From Micromonospora sp. MP36 (lineage in GTDB: Bacteria; Actinomycetota; Actinomycetes; Mycobacteriales; Micromonosporaceae): a stretch of DNA of 64,000 bases. The first letter of the stretch is position 1. Every line of letters starts with the position of its first letter. The notes under the pieces were generated by a model that made no database searches, was not told where the DNA came from, and saw only the letters and a list, made by a program, of their open reading frames with translations. This document shows positions 42,972 through 52,208 of this stretch, piece by piece. The stretch spans positions 1-64,000 of the forward strand of contig NZ_VSFA01000013.1 in the NCBI RefSeq assembly GCF_008119785.1, read 5' to 3'. The position numbers and the translations under genes are program-made.

Positions 42972-44150
42972 GTGCGGCAGGCGACCGCCATGGCGAACGC
43001 GGCGGGACTGGTGGCGGGCTATGCCCTGGACTCGCTGCTCGGCGATCCCCGCCGGTGGCATCCCGTGGCCGGCTTCGGCCGGGCTGCCGGCGCGCTGGAG
43101 CAGCGGATCTACCGGCCGGACCGGTCCGCCGGCGCGGCGTTCACCGTGCTTGCCGTCGGTGGGCCGGTGCTGCTCGGCGTCGCCGCCACCCTCGCCACCC
43201 GGCGCCGGCCGGTGGCCCGCGCGGCGCTGGTGGCCGTCGGCACCTGGACGGTGCTGGGCGGTCGCACCCTTCGGCACGAGTCGACGCTGATGGCGCGGGC
43301 ACTGCGCGACGGCGACCTGCCCGCCGCCCGTGGCCGGCTCAACCACCTCTGCGGCCGGGACCCGTCGACGCTGGACGAGCCGGAGCTGGCCCGGGCCACC
43401 GTCGAGTCGGTCGCCGAGAACACCTCCGACGCGGTCGTCGCGCCGCTGGTCTGGGGTGCGGTCGCCGGGCTGCCCGGCCTGCTCGGCTACCGCGCGGCGA
43501 ACACGCTCGACGCGATGGTCGGCCACCGCTCTCCCCGGTACGCCCGCTTCGGCACCCCGGCCGCCCGCCTGGATGACCTGCTCAACCTGGTCCCGGCCCG
43601 GCTGACCGGGCTGCTCACCATCGCGGTCGCGCCGGCCGCGCACGGGGACCGCGGGGCCGCGTGGCGGGTGTGGCGACGCGACCGTAACGACCACCCGAGC
43701 CCGAACGCCGGGCAGTGCGAGGCGGCCATGGCCGGAGCGCTCGGCGTCCGGCTGGGCGGCCGAAACGTCTACTTCGGACGATCGGAGACCCGCCCGTTCC
43801 TCGGTGACGGGCCCCGTCCCGAGGCGCGGCACCTGAGGCGCGCCGCCCGGATCTCCGGGGCGGTCGGCCTGGCCGCGCTCGGCCTCGCCGCCGGTTACCG
43901 GCTGACCGTGGGCCGGCTCGTCGGCGCAACCGCCCGGTCCGCCCTGCGCGGGCTGGGCGCGACGGCCGGTGGCCGGGGCCGGGCCGCGTTCGGCGGCACC
44001 GGGGCTGCCGACGGGCCGGGTCGGGCCGCGTTCGGCAGGACCGGGGCGGCCGACCGGCCGATTCGGGTCGCGTTCGGCGGGACCAGGGCGGCCGACCGGC
44101 CGGGTCGGGTCGCGGGCGGCGGTCCCGTGCGCCGGGGGAGTGGACGGTGA
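42972..44150 (+). CDS. cbiB: Adenosylcobinamide-phosphate synthase with C-terminal repeats
   Basis: CbiB/CobD attaches (R)-1-amino-2-propanol (or its phosphate) to adenosylcobyric acid in the membrane. The core (about residues 1-300) has [40 protein letters not shown] and [20 protein letters not shown], family hallmarks. The last 56 residues are repeats of a 14-residue unit such as [14 protein letters not shown], absent from typical CbiB. The GTG at 42972 follows GGAGG; GTG 42963 and ATG 42990 are alternatives. It overlaps cobQ by 4 bp. Confidence 0.92.
   Translation: MRQATAMANAAGLVAGYALDSLLGDPRRWHPVAGFGRAAGALEQRIYRPDRSAGAAFTVLAVGGPVLLGVAATLATRRRPVARAALVAVGTWTVLGGRTLRHESTLMARALRDGDLPAARGRLNHLCGRDPSTLDEPELARATVESVAENTSDAVVAPLVWGAVAGLPGLLGYRAANTLDAMVGHRSPRYARFGTPAARLDDLLNLVPARLTGLLTIAVAPAAHGDRGAAWRVWRRDRNDHPSPNAGQCEAAMAGALGVRLGGRNVYFGRSETRPFLGDGPRPEARHLRRAARISGAVGLAALGLAAGYRLTVGRLVGATARSALRGLGATAGGRGRAAFGGTGAADGPGRAAFGRTGAADRPIRVAFGGTRAADRPGRVAGGGPVRRGSGR
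43980..44147 (+). repeat. 42-bp tandem repeats in the cbiB 3' end
   Basis: There are three full units of 42 bp and a partial fourth, coding [42 protein letters not shown] and RVAGGG. The units are in frame and near-identical at the DNA level, so copy number may vary between strains. Confidence 0.85.
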
Positions 44151-45688
44151 GCGGCGGGCTGCTGGTCGCCGGCACCACCTCCGATGCCGGCAAGAGCGTG
44201 CTCACCGCCGGCATCTGCCGCTGGCTGCGCCGCCAGGGCGTCCGGGTGGCGCCGTTCAAGGCGCAGAACATGTCCAACAACTCGGCGGTGGTGGTCGGCC
44301 CGGACGGGCGGGGCGGCGAGATCGGCCGGGCCCAGGCGATGCAGGCGGCCGCCTGCGGGCTCGCTCCGGACCTGCGCTTCAACCCGGTGCTGCTCAAGCC
44401 GGGCAGCGACCACGCCAGCCAGGTGGTGCTGCTCGGCGAGGCGGTCGACACCGTCACCGCCGGCAACTACCGGCAGTTGCGTCCCCGGCTCGCCGCGACC
44501 GCCTACCGGGCGCTGGCCGAGCTGCGGGCCGCGTACGACGTGGTGATCTGCGAGGGCGCCGGCAGTCCCGCCGAGATCAACCTGCGGGCCGGCGACTACG
44601 TGAACATGGGGCTCGCCCGGCAGGCCGGGCTGCCCACCATCGTGGTCGGTGACATCGACCGGGGCGGCGTGTTCGCCTCCATGTTCGGCACGGTCGCCCT
44701 GCTCGACCCGGCCGACCAGGCGCTCGTCGCCGGATTCGTGATCAACAAGTTCCGGGGCGACCTGGGGCTGCTCCAGCCGGGGCTGGACATGCTGCGCCGG
44801 GTGACCGGCCGCCCCACGTACGGGGTGCTGCCCTGGGAGCTGGACCTCTGGCTGGACGCCGAGGATTCGCTCGCGTACGGCCGGGTGCTCGGCCGGCCGG
44901 CGGCGCCCCGGGGCAGCGACTGGCTCGACGTCGCCGTGGTCCGGCTGCCCAGGATCAGCAACGCCACCGACGTCGAGGCGCTCGCCACCGAGCCGGGCGT
45001 CCGGGTGCGGCTGACGATCGAGCCGGCCGAGTTGGCCGCGGCCGACCTGGTGGTGCTCCCCGGCTCCAAGTCGACCGTCGCCGACCTGGCCTGGCTGCGG
45101 GAGACGGGCCTGGCCGACGCCGTCCGCGCGCAGGCTGCCGCCGGCCGGCCGCTGCTCGGCATCTGCGGTGGGTTCCAGATGCTCGCCCGGGTGATCCACG
45201 ATCCGGTGGAGAGCCGCCAGGGCAATGTCCCCGGGCTCGGGCTGCTGCCCATCGAGATCACCTTCGACCCGCGCAAGACGGTGCGCCGCGCCACCGGCAC
45301 AGCCGCCGGGGACGTCCCGGTGCACGGTTACGAGATCCACCACGGGCAGGTCTCCGCCGCCGACCCGGGGCTGCCGCCGCTGCTGTGGTATGCCGACGGC
45401 ACCGGCGAGGGCGCCCGGTTCGGCGCGGTGCACGGCACCCACTGGCACGGCGCCTTCGAGTCCGACGCCTTCCGCCGCCGGTTCCTCGCCGAGGTCGCCG
45501 AGGCGGCCGGGCGGACCGGCTTCAAGGTCGCCCCGGACACCGCGTTCGCCGCCGCCCGCGAACGGACCCTGGATCTCCTCGGTGACCTGGTCGAGGAGCA
45601 CCTCGACACCGATGCCCTCTGGCGGCTGATCGAGTCCGGCCCACCGCCGGGCCTGCCGTTCATTCCCCCCGGCGCGCCGCCCGTCTGA
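44147..45688 (+). CDS. cobQ: Adenosylcobyric acid synthase (glutamine-hydrolysing)
   Basis: CobQ amidates four carboxylates of adenosylcobyrinate a,c-diamide. The 513-residue protein has the ATP domain ([47 protein letters not shown]) and a class I glutamine amidotransferase domain with Cys340 in [11 protein letters not shown] and the late His in [11 protein letters not shown]. Length and motifs are complete. The GTG start overlaps cbiB, so the two are co-translated. Confidence 0.96.
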   Translation: MSGGLLVAGTTSDAGKSVLTAGICRWLRRQGVRVAPFKAQNMSNNSAVVVGPDGRGGEIGRAQAMQAAACGLAPDLRFNPVLLKPGSDHASQVVLLGEAVDTVTAGNYRQLRPRLAATAYRALAELRAAYDVVICEGAGSPAEINLRAGDYVNMGLARQAGLPTIVVGDIDRGGVFASMFGTVALLDPADQALVAGFVINKFRGDLGLLQPGLDMLRRVTGRPTYGVLPWELDLWLDAEDSLAYGRVLGRPAAPRGSDWLDVAVVRLPRISNATDVEALATEPGVRVRLTIEPAELAAADLVVLPGSKSTVADLAWLRETGLADAVRAQAAAGRPLLGICGGFQMLARVIHDPVESRQGNVPGLGLLPIEITFDPRKTVRRATGTAAGDVPVHGYEIHHGQVSAADPGLPPLLWYADGTGEGARFGAVHGTHWHGAFESDAFRRRFLAEVAEAAGRTGFKVAPDTAFAAARERTLDLLGDLVEEHLDTDALWRLIESGPPPGLPFIPPGAPPV

Positions 45689-45710
45689 CCCCGCCCGGGC
45701 ACCGGCCACA

Positions 45711-45833
45711 GCGGACGTACTGATCGAGGGTCTGACCGTGCTGCCCGGCTCGCTGAAGGTGGACGCGCCGCTCGACCCGTCCGACGCGGCGGCCTGGCTG
45801 GCTCGGGTCGCGCCCGCCGGCGCACCGGTCTGA
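45711..45833 (+). other. Short conserved-looking coding remnant after cobQ
   Basis: The frame ADVLIEGLTVLPGSLKVDAP, then LDPSDAAAWLARVAPAG and stop looks like the end of a protein rather than random sequence. The only start is a GTG at 45738 with no ribosome site, which would give 31 residues. I do not recognise the parent family; it may be the tail of a lost gene. Confidence 0.35.
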
Positions 45834-45837
45834 CCAG

Positions 45838-46257
45838 TCAGTAGCGGACGTCGGCGGGGCGGTCGGACATGGGCAGTCCGGCCTGCTGCCACGCCTGCAC
45901 CCCGCCGATCATGTCGGTCGCCCGCCGCAGTCCAAGCGCCTGCAGACTCGCGGCGGCCAGACTGGAGCTGTAGCCCTGCCGGCACACCACCACGATCATC
46001 CGGTCGTAGCCGGTCGCCTCGGGGATGTGCCAGGCGCTGGCGGGGTCCAGGCGCCACTCCAGCACGGTCCGTTCGATCACGATCGCCCCGGGCAGCTCGC
46101 CCTGCTCACGACGCTGCGCCTCGCTACGTGTGTCGACGAGCAGCGCGCCCTTGCGGACCGCATCGACGGTCTCGTGCGGGGTGAGTCGGCGGAGTCCGGC
46201 CCGGGCCTGTTCCAACAGGGCGTCGACGCCCGGACACATCACGTCATGGAGCACCAC
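45838..46257 (-). CDS. Rhodanese-like sulfurtransferase domain protein
   Basis: The 139-residue protein has a single rhodanese domain: GALLVDTRSEAQRREQGELP, GAIVIERTVLEWRLDP, active-site loop VVVCRQGYSSSLAAASL with the catalytic Cys, and IGGVQAWQQAGLP. It is cytoplasmic. The start is GTG at 46255-46257. Its role (sulfur transfer or redox sensing) cannot be told from context. Confidence 0.92.
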   Translation of the reverse strand: MVLHDVMCPGVDALLEQARAGLRRLTPHETVDAVRKGALLVDTRSEAQRREQGELPGAIVIERTVLEWRLDPASAWHIPEATGYDRMIVVVCRQGYSSSLAAASLQALGLRRATDMIGGVQAWQQAGLPMSDRPADVRY

Positions 46258-46357
46258 CCGATGATGCCGGCCGTCCGGAGGCCGTGCCCGGGGAACGACC
46301 GGCGCTCACCGGGCCGCCGAGGGAAATCCCCCGGAGGCGGTAGCCGGTCGGTGCAGA

Positions 46358-47122
46358 TCAGGCCACGGCTAGCGCGGCGGCCGCCACCCGGGTGAACTCG
46401 TCGGGCGCGTCGAGCATGACGTTGTGGCCGGCGCCGGGCACGGTCACCACGGTCACGCCCGCGGTGGAGAGCCCTGCGGCGTCGGTCACCGGGTCGCTGA
46501 GCCCACCCTGCACGAACGTCCTCGGCATCGGCAGCCGCTCCAGCAGGCGGCGCATCGTCGGTCGGGTGCCGGCGGCGAGTCCCGTCGCGGTGCGGTGCAG
46601 GCCGACCGGATCGGCGAACCGCATGGTGCTGGCCCACAACGGACCGACCCGGTCCAGCGTCTCGGCGTAGCCGCCGGCCAGGAAGTCCGCCTCGGCGTAC
46701 CCGGCTACGCCGCTGCTGCCGACCGTCCGGCGGGGGTACGGGTCGAGGTTCGCCTCGACGAGGAGGAGCCGGCCGACGAGATCCGGCCGCCGGTGGGCGA
46801 GCACGATCGCGACGGCGGCGCCCATGCTGTGCGCCACCACGTCGGCCTCGCGTACCCCCGCCCGATCGAGGGTCGCGGCGAGGGCGGTCGCGTGGTCCTC
46901 GAGGGTGTAGCCGAAGGTGGCCGGTCGGTCGCTCAACCCGAAGCCGAACAGGTCGACGAAGAGCGACCGGTGTCCGGCCAGTCCGGGGCGGGTGGCCACC
47001 GGGACGAAGTACGCCGTCGACATCGCCCCCAACCCGTGCACGTACACCCGCGCCGGCTCCTCGCCGGCGATCTCCACCCATCGCATTTGAGCCCCGTCCG
47101 GGCCCACAGTCGCAGCACGCAT
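46358..47122 (-). CDS. Alpha/beta hydrolase divergent from a PadR regulator
   Basis: The 254-residue hydrolase has VYVHGLGAMSTAYF, VDLFGFGLSDRP, nucleophile elbow VVAHSMGAAVAIVLAH, acid region FVQGGLSDPVTD and catalytic His in VPGAGHNVMLDAP. TATTGT lies 7 nt before the ATG at 47120-47122 (leaderless). The start is 55 bp from the divergent PadR gene, so PadR probably represses it. Confidence 0.88.
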   Translation of the reverse strand: MRAATVGPDGAQMRWVEIAGEEPARVYVHGLGAMSTAYFVPVATRPGLAGHRSLFVDLFGFGLSDRPATFGYTLEDHATALAATLDRAGVREADVVAHSMGAAVAIVLAHRRPDLVGRLLLVEANLDPYPRRTVGSSGVAGYAEADFLAGGYAETLDRVGPLWASTMRFADPVGLHRTATGLAAGTRPTMRRLLERLPMPRTFVQGGLSDPVTDAAGLSTAGVTVVTVPGAGHNVMLDAPDEFTRVAAAALAVA

Positions 47123-47177
47123 GCCCGGCACAATACATCCGTGCCGAGGTATAACGGAAGCGGGGTATTATGAGCGG

Positions 47178-47699
47178 GTGCTCGAACTCGCCATCCTCGG
47201 TTTCCTTGCCGAGCAACCCCTGCACGGCTACGACCTCAAGCGGCGGGTGGCTCAGCTGACCGGACACGTGCGCCCGATCGCCGACGGCACGCTCTACCCG
47301 GCGATCAAGCGACTGGAGCGGGCGGGCTGGTTGACCCGGCGAGCCGAGCCGGGCTCCCGGGCGGCACCCCGTCAGATGCTGGTCCTGACCGAGGGGGGCC
47401 GCGCCGAACTCCGGCGCCGACTGGCCGAGCCCGAGGAGGTGGAGATCAGCGACGAGAACCGCTGGTTCACCCTGCTCGCGTTCCTGCGCCACCTCGACGA
47501 CCCGGCGGCCCGCGACGCGGTCCTCCGCCGCCGGCTGGCCTTCCTGCGTACGCCCAGCAGCTTCTTCTACGAGGGGGACCGGCCGGTGCGCGCGGAGGAG
47601 GTGGACGATCCGTACCGGCGGGGATTGCTCACTATCGCCCGGGCGACCACGCGGGCCGAGCTGGCCTGGCTGGCGGGGATGCTGGGCGAGCCGGCGTGA
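47178..47699 (+). CDS. PadR-family transcriptional regulator
   Basis: The 173-residue protein has the PadR winged helix (LELAILGFLAEQPLHGYDLK, IADGTLYPAIKRLERAGWLT, LTEGGRAELRRRL) and a C-terminal Vir_act_alpha_C-like dimerisation helix bundle (TLLAFLRHLDDPAARDAVLR). TATTAT (47166-47171) lies 6 nt before the GTG (leaderless). It likely represses the divergent hydrolase gene and itself. It overlaps the downstream kinase gene by 4 bp. Confidence 0.92.
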   Translation: MLELAILGFLAEQPLHGYDLKRRVAQLTGHVRPIADGTLYPAIKRLERAGWLTRRAEPGSRAAPRQMLVLTEGGRAELRRRLAEPEEVEISDENRWFTLLAFLRHLDDPAARDAVLRRRLAFLRTPSSFFYEGDRPVRAEEVDDPYRRGLLTIARATTRAELAWLAGMLGEPA

Positions 47700-48361
47700 G
47701 GCCGGTGACGGTGGTCGAGGCGTACGCCGGGTTGGCGCGTCGGGTGCTCGCGGCGCCGGCGCGGCTGGGGCGTACCCGACTGGTGGCGGTCGACGGGCCG
47801 AGCGGCGCGGGCAAGAGCCTGTTCGCGACGCGCCTCGCGGACGCCCTCGGCGCGCTGCCCGGCGGCGAGCGGCCGCCGGTGGTCCGCACCGACGACCTGC
47901 TGGACGGCTGGGACGACCAGGTCACCTTCTGGCCCCGGCTGGAGCGCTGGGTGCTCGGGCCGGTACGCGCGGGCCGGCCCGGGGCCTACCGCCGGTACAG
48001 CTGGGTGCGGCGGTGCTTCCTGGACGAGGCGGTGCCGGTGCCGGCCGGGCCGGTGCTGATCGTCGAGGGGGTGAGCGCCGCCCGCGCGGCGATCCGGCGG
48101 GAGCTGACCCTGTCCGTGTTCGTCACCGCGCCCGCGGAGCTGCGGCTGTCCCGCGCGGTCGCCCGCGACGGCGCGGAGATCCTGCCCGAGCTGCGCCGCT
48201 GGCACGTCGGGGAGCGGGCGCACTTCGCCGCCGACGGCACCGAGGCCGCGGCCGACGTGGTGGTCGACGCCGCCCCCACCCTGCCGCACGACGCCGACCG
48301 GTACTACGTCCGCCGCCCGCGGCCAGGCCAGCGGGACGGGCTCGGCGGGTGCCCCCGGTAA
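47696..48361 (+). CDS. Uridine kinase-like P-loop protein
   Basis: The 221-residue protein has a P-loop LVAVDGPSGAGKSLFATRLA, RTDDLLDGWDDQVTFWP and the Walker-B-like strand VLIVEGVSAARAAI, matching the uridine kinase-like family. Substrate is unknown. The GTG start overlaps the PadR stop (GTGA), suggesting cotranscription with the regulator. Confidence 0.82.
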   Translation: MRPVTVVEAYAGLARRVLAAPARLGRTRLVAVDGPSGAGKSLFATRLADALGALPGGERPPVVRTDDLLDGWDDQVTFWPRLERWVLGPVRAGRPGAYRRYSWVRRCFLDEAVPVPAGPVLIVEGVSAARAAIRRELTLSVFVTAPAELRLSRAVARDGAEILPELRRWHVGERAHFAADGTEAAADVVVDAAPTLPHDADRYYVRRPRPGQRDGLGGCPR

Positions 48362-48382
48362 GGCCGGCATACGATGCCGGTC

Positions 48383-49750
48383 ATGACCACACCGATCCTG
48401 TCCGAGTCCGAGGTACGGGCCGCCGTCGAGCGTGAACTGCCCGGAGTCCGTGCCGACCTGGAACGCCTCGTCCGCATCCCGGGTATCGCCTTCGACGGCT
48501 TCGACCACTCGCACGTGGAGCGCTCCGCCGAGGCTGTGGCGGAGCTGCTGCGCGGCTGCGGTCTCGACACCAAGATCGTGCGTTCCGGCGGCCAGCCGGC
48601 GGTGATCGGGACGAAGCCCGCCCCGCCCGGTGCCCCCACCGTGCTGATGTATGCCCACCACGACGTGCAGCCGGTCGGCGACCTGTCGCTCTGGGAGTCC
48701 GACCCGTTCGAGCCGGTGGAGCGGGACGGCCGCCTCTACGGCCGGGGCGCCGCCGACGACAAGGCCGGCATCATGGCGCACGTCGCCGCGCTGCGCGCCT
48801 TCGGCGACCAGCTCCCGGTCGGCGTGGTCCTCTTCATCGAGGGCGAGGAGGAGTACGGCTCGGACTCCCTGGAGCAGCTGCTCATCGCGCACCGCGAGGA
48901 GCTCGCCTCGGACGTCATCGTCATCGCCGACTCCACCAACTGGGACGTCGGCGTGCCCGCGCTGACCACCTCGCTGCGCGGCATCGTCAACTGCTTCGTG
49001 GAGGTGCGCACCCTCGACCACGCCGTGCACAGCGGCATGTTCGGCGGCGCCGTGCCGGACGCCCTCACCACGCTGGCCAAGCTGCTCGCCACGCTGCACG
49101 ACGACGCCGGGAACGTGGCCGTCGAGGGCCTGGTCGGCCGAGAGGGCGCCACGGTCGACTACCCGGAGGACCGGTTCCGCGCCGAGGCCGGCCTGGTCTA
49201 CGGGGCCCAACTCTTCGGCACCGGGCGGATCACCGACCGGCTCTGGACCAAGCCGGCCATCGCGGTGCTCGGCGTCGACGCGCCGGCCACCGGGGAGGCG
49301 CCGAACGCGCTGGTCCCGTCCGCCAAGGCCAAGCTGAGCGTACGGCTGGCGCCGGGCGACGACCCGAAGCAGGCGTACGCGGCGCTGATCGCCCACCTGG
49401 AGAAGCACGCGCCGTGGGGCGCGCAGGTGACGGTGACCTTCGAGCACGACGGGGCGCCCTGCGTCATCGACGCCACCGGGCCGATGTTCGAGGCGGCGCG
49501 GGCGGCCTTCCGGGGGGCCTGGGACGGCACCGACCCGGTCGACATCGGCGTCGGCGGCTCGATCCCGTTCATCGCCACCTTCCAGGAGATGTTCCCCGAG
49601 GCGGCGATCCTGGTGACCGGCGTCGAGGACCCGCACGCCCGGGCCCACGGGCCGAACGAGAGCCTGCACCTGGGCGAGTTCGCCCGGGTCTGCGTCGCCG
49701 AGGCGCTGCTGCTGGCCAAGGTCGCCGAGGCGGGCGCGAACCGGGGCTAG
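48383..49750 (+). CDS. M20-family metallopeptidase (dipeptidase)
   Basis: The 455-residue protein has the metal-binding segments MYAHHDVQPVGDLSLWESDP, GRGAADDKAGIMAHVAAL, FIEGEEEYGSDSL and the late ARAHGPNESLHLGEF. It is a dinuclear zinc dipeptidase or deacylase, cytoplasmic. TACGAT (48370-48375) lies 7 nt before the ATG at 48383 (leaderless); an in-frame ATG at 48374 overlaps the -10 box and is rejected. Confidence 0.94.
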   Translation: MTTPILSESEVRAAVERELPGVRADLERLVRIPGIAFDGFDHSHVERSAEAVAELLRGCGLDTKIVRSGGQPAVIGTKPAPPGAPTVLMYAHHDVQPVGDLSLWESDPFEPVERDGRLYGRGAADDKAGIMAHVAALRAFGDQLPVGVVLFIEGEEEYGSDSLEQLLIAHREELASDVIVIADSTNWDVGVPALTTSLRGIVNCFVEVRTLDHAVHSGMFGGAVPDALTTLAKLLATLHDDAGNVAVEGLVGREGATVDYPEDRFRAEAGLVYGAQLFGTGRITDRLWTKPAIAVLGVDAPATGEAPNALVPSAKAKLSVRLAPGDDPKQAYAALIAHLEKHAPWGAQVTVTFEHDGAPCVIDATGPMFEAARAAFRGAWDGTDPVDIGVGGSIPFIATFQEMFPEAAILVTGVEDPHARAHGPNESLHLGEFARVCVAEALLLAKVAEAGANRG

Positions 49751-49858
49751 GTGGGTTCACCCGGGCCGGGACGGGCTGCACGTGTCGGAAGCGTAACTTC
49801 GCAGCCGATGTCGGAGTTTGGGGTGTGTCGGGCGCGGGGGTGTTATAGCCTCTCGAAC

Positions 49859-50065
49859 ATGCGTACGAACGACGAGATGGCGCGGCTCCAGGCCGCCGTG
49901 AGTGCTCTGGGGGACGTCGACGTCTCCGCGTGGCCCGAGGACACCCTCAAGGAACAGCTCGGCGAGCTCTCCGCCGCGCTGGTCACGCTCGACACGCTGC
50001 TCACCCGGGTCGCCGACGAGGTCCGCGCGCGCGGCCTGCGGATCGAGGAGCCGGTCTCGGCCTGA
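49859..50065 (+). CDS. Small helical protein, possibly a 13E12 (DUF222) N-terminal remnant
   Basis: The 68-residue product (MRTNDEMARLQAAVSALGDV, ... LKEQLGELSAALVTLDTLL) resembles the N-terminal helices of 13E12/DUF222 HNH proteins but stops at RIEEPVSA with no downstream HNH part. TAGCCT (49846-49851) lies 7 nt before the ATG, so it is expressed as a leaderless gene. It may be a genuine small protein. Confidence 0.6.
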   Translation: MRTNDEMARLQAAVSALGDVDVSAWPEDTLKEQLGELSAALVTLDTLLTRVADEVRARGLRIEEPVSA

Positions 50066-50200
50066 CCATCGCGCCGGGTCCGGCCCCCGGTTCGGCCCGC
50101 CCGGGTTCGGTCAGCGGTCCGGCCCACCCGGTTCGACCCGTCCGCTGCGGTCTCGGTGGCCGCCGGCCGCTGTTCGAGGGGCAACGTCCGGCCATGCTTC

Positions 50201-50293
50201 TCGGGTGACTACGAACTTGATGACGTGGATGGATCGCGCCGGCCGGTGTGGACGGGGTTGGCGCTGACTCGTTCACGTCATCAAGTTCGTAGC
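50201..50293. repeat. Dispersed repeat with complete inverted arms
   Basis: CTACGAACTTGATGACGT (50210-50227) is the exact reverse complement of 50276-50293, 48 bp apart. Bases 50201-50238 equal 27946-27983. The sequence is less GC-rich than its surroundings. It could be a small non-autonomous element or a structured RNA. Confidence 0.8.
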
Positions 50294-50441
50294 GTCTCGC
50301 ACACCTGCGGGGTTCGTCGGGCAAGCGGTCCTGCCGATGCGCGGCCTGCCGCCGTGCGACCGACCCGGCCCGGTGTGTGGCGGTCCGCACCGGCATTTCG
50401 GGGCCGGCACGATCGCCGGCTGGGCGACGCGCGGGGCCCGT

Positions 50442-50541
50442 CGCCCGGCCGGGCGGTGCACGGGATCGGTCGCCCGGCCGGGCGGTGCACGGGATCGGTC
50501 GCCCGGCCGGGTGGCGCGCGGGGCCCGTCGCCCGGCCGGGA
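50442..50541. repeat. 29-bp tandem repeat array
   Basis: Units begin CGCCCGGCCGGG. Copies 1 and 2 (50442-50470, 50471-50499) are identical, copy 3 (50500-50528) is variant and copy 4 (50529-50541) is partial. The array ends about 40 bp before the DNA ligase start. Confidence 0.85.
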
Positions 50542-50579
50542 TACGCCATCCGGTCGGCGGTGGCTGGCAGGATGGGTTC

Positions 50580-52163
50580 GTGCGGTTCCTAGACCTGGCG
50601 GCCACCTCCGCCGCGGTGGGCGCCACCAGCGGCCGGCGGGCCAAGGTGGAGCTGCTGGCCGCCGCGCTGCGGTCGCTGGATCCGGCCGAGGTCCCGGCGG
50701 GCGCCGGCTACCTCGCCGGTGAGCTGCGCCAACGGCAGACCGGCGTGGGCTGGGCGAGCCTGCGCGACCTGCCGCCGCCAGCCGCCGAGCCGGCCCTGAC
50801 CGTGGCGGCCGTCGACGCGGCGGTCGACGAGATCGCGGCGGTGCGCGGCCCCGGCTCGCAGGCCCGCCGCCGGGAGTTGCTCGGCCGGCTCTTCGCCACG
50901 GCCACCGCCGACGAGCAGCGGCTGCTGGTTGGCCTGTTCAGCGGTGAGCTGCGCCAGGGCGCCCAGGCCGGCCTGCTGGCCGACGCGGTGGCCCGGGCCG
51001 CCGAGGTGCCGCTGGCGGCCGTCCGGCGCGCCCTGCTGCTCGCCGGCGACCTACGCGAGGTGGCGGTCGCGGCGCTCTCCGGCGGCGCGGCGGCGCTGGC
51101 CGCCTTCGGGCTCCAGGTGGGCCGCCCGCTGGCCCCGATGCTGGCGCAGAGCGCCCCCACGGTGGACGAGGCGCTCGCCGCCACCGGCACCCCCGCCGTG
51201 GTCGACGTGAAGCTCGACGGCATCCGGATCCAGGTGCACCGGTCCGGGCAGGACATCGCGGTCTTCACCCGTAGCCTGGACGACATCACCGGCCGGCTGC
51301 CCGAGGTGGTGGCCGCCGTCCGCGCCCTGCCGGCCCGGGAGTTGGTGCTCGACGGCGAGGCGATCGGGCTGGACGCCGCCGGCCGCCCGCTGCCCTTCCA
51401 GGAGACCTCCAGCCGGGCGGCCCGGCGCACCACGCCCAGCACCACCGGCGGCACGGCGGTGGCCCCCGCGGTGCTCGCCGCCGCCGAGCGCACCGGCCAG
51501 GCGGTGCTGACTCCGTACTTCTTCGACCTGCTGCACCTCGACGGCACGGACCTGATCGACCTGCCCGGCCGGGAACGCTGGGCCGCGCTGGCCGGCGCGG
51601 TCGATCCGTCGCTGCTGGTCGGGCGGATGGAGGTGGACGGTCCGGAGCAGGCCGGCGCCGCCTTCGCGGCCGCCGTCGACGCCGGCCAGGAAGGTGTGGT
51701 GGTCAAGGATCCGGACGCCCCCTACGATGCCGGCCGGCGTGGCTCGGCGTGGGTCAAGGTCAAGCCCCGGCACACCCTCGACCTCGTGGTGCTGGCGGTG
51801 GAGTGGGGCAGCGGGCGCCGGCAGGGCTGGCTGTCCAACCTGCACCTCGGCGCCCGGGACCCGCGCACCGGGGAGTTCGTCATGCTCGGCAAGACGTTCA
51901 AGGGGCTCAGCGACGAACTGTTGCGCTGGCAGACCGAGCGCTTCCTCGGCCTGGCCGTAGAGAAGGGCGACTGGGTGGTCCGGGTCCGCCCCGAGCAGGT
52001 GGTCGAGATCGCGTTCGACGGGGTGCAGACGAGCAGCCGCTACCCGGGTGGCGTGGCGCTGCGGTTCGCCCGCGTGGTGCGCTACCGGGACGACAAGAGC
52101 GCCGCCGAGGCGGACACCATCGACGCGGTCCGGGCCATCCACGCCGGCCGGCCCACCGGTTAG
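50580..52163 (+). CDS. lig: ATP-dependent DNA ligase
   Basis: The 527-residue enzyme has an N-terminal DNA-binding domain (residues 1-185; AVDEIAAVRGPGSQARRREL, LFSGELRQGAQAGL), an adenylation domain with nucleophile Lys211 in VDVKLDGIRIQVH, motifs ELVLDGEAIG, YFFDLLHLDG and EGVVVKDPDAPYDAG, and an OB domain (AWVKVKPRHTLDLVVL). It is a LigB-type repair ligase, not the essential NAD-dependent LigA. The GTG at 50580 has only a weak AGGAT -10-like box before it. Confidence 0.94.
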   Translation: MRFLDLAATSAAVGATSGRRAKVELLAAALRSLDPAEVPAGAGYLAGELRQRQTGVGWASLRDLPPPAAEPALTVAAVDAAVDEIAAVRGPGSQARRRELLGRLFATATADEQRLLVGLFSGELRQGAQAGLLADAVARAAEVPLAAVRRALLLAGDLREVAVAALSGGAAALAAFGLQVGRPLAPMLAQSAPTVDEALAATGTPAVVDVKLDGIRIQVHRSGQDIAVFTRSLDDITGRLPEVVAAVRALPARELVLDGEAIGLDAAGRPLPFQETSSRAARRTTPSTTGGTAVAPAVLAAAERTGQAVLTPYFFDLLHLDGTDLIDLPGRERWAALAGAVDPSLLVGRMEVDGPEQAGAAFAAAVDAGQEGVVVKDPDAPYDAGRRGSAWVKVKPRHTLDLVVLAVEWGSGRRQGWLSNLHLGARDPRTGEFVMLGKTFKGLSDELLRWQTERFLGLAVEKGDWVVRVRPEQVVEIAFDGVQTSSRYPGGVALRFARVVRYRDDKSAAEADTIDAVRAIHAGRPTG

Positions 52164-52208
52164 CCAGCGGCGCCGGAGGCGGTGTGCCCGCCTCCGACGC
52201 CGTACGGG

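Larger units (their letters stand above)
50066..50579. other. Repeat-rich non-coding region
   Basis: These 514 bp hold no recognised gene. They contain a dispersed inverted repeat (50201-50293) and a tandem array (50442-50541), both listed separately. Confidence 0.6.

Noticed and set aside
50442..50541. Possible CRISPR array
   Set aside because: The units are directly adjacent with no spacers, and no cas genes are present.
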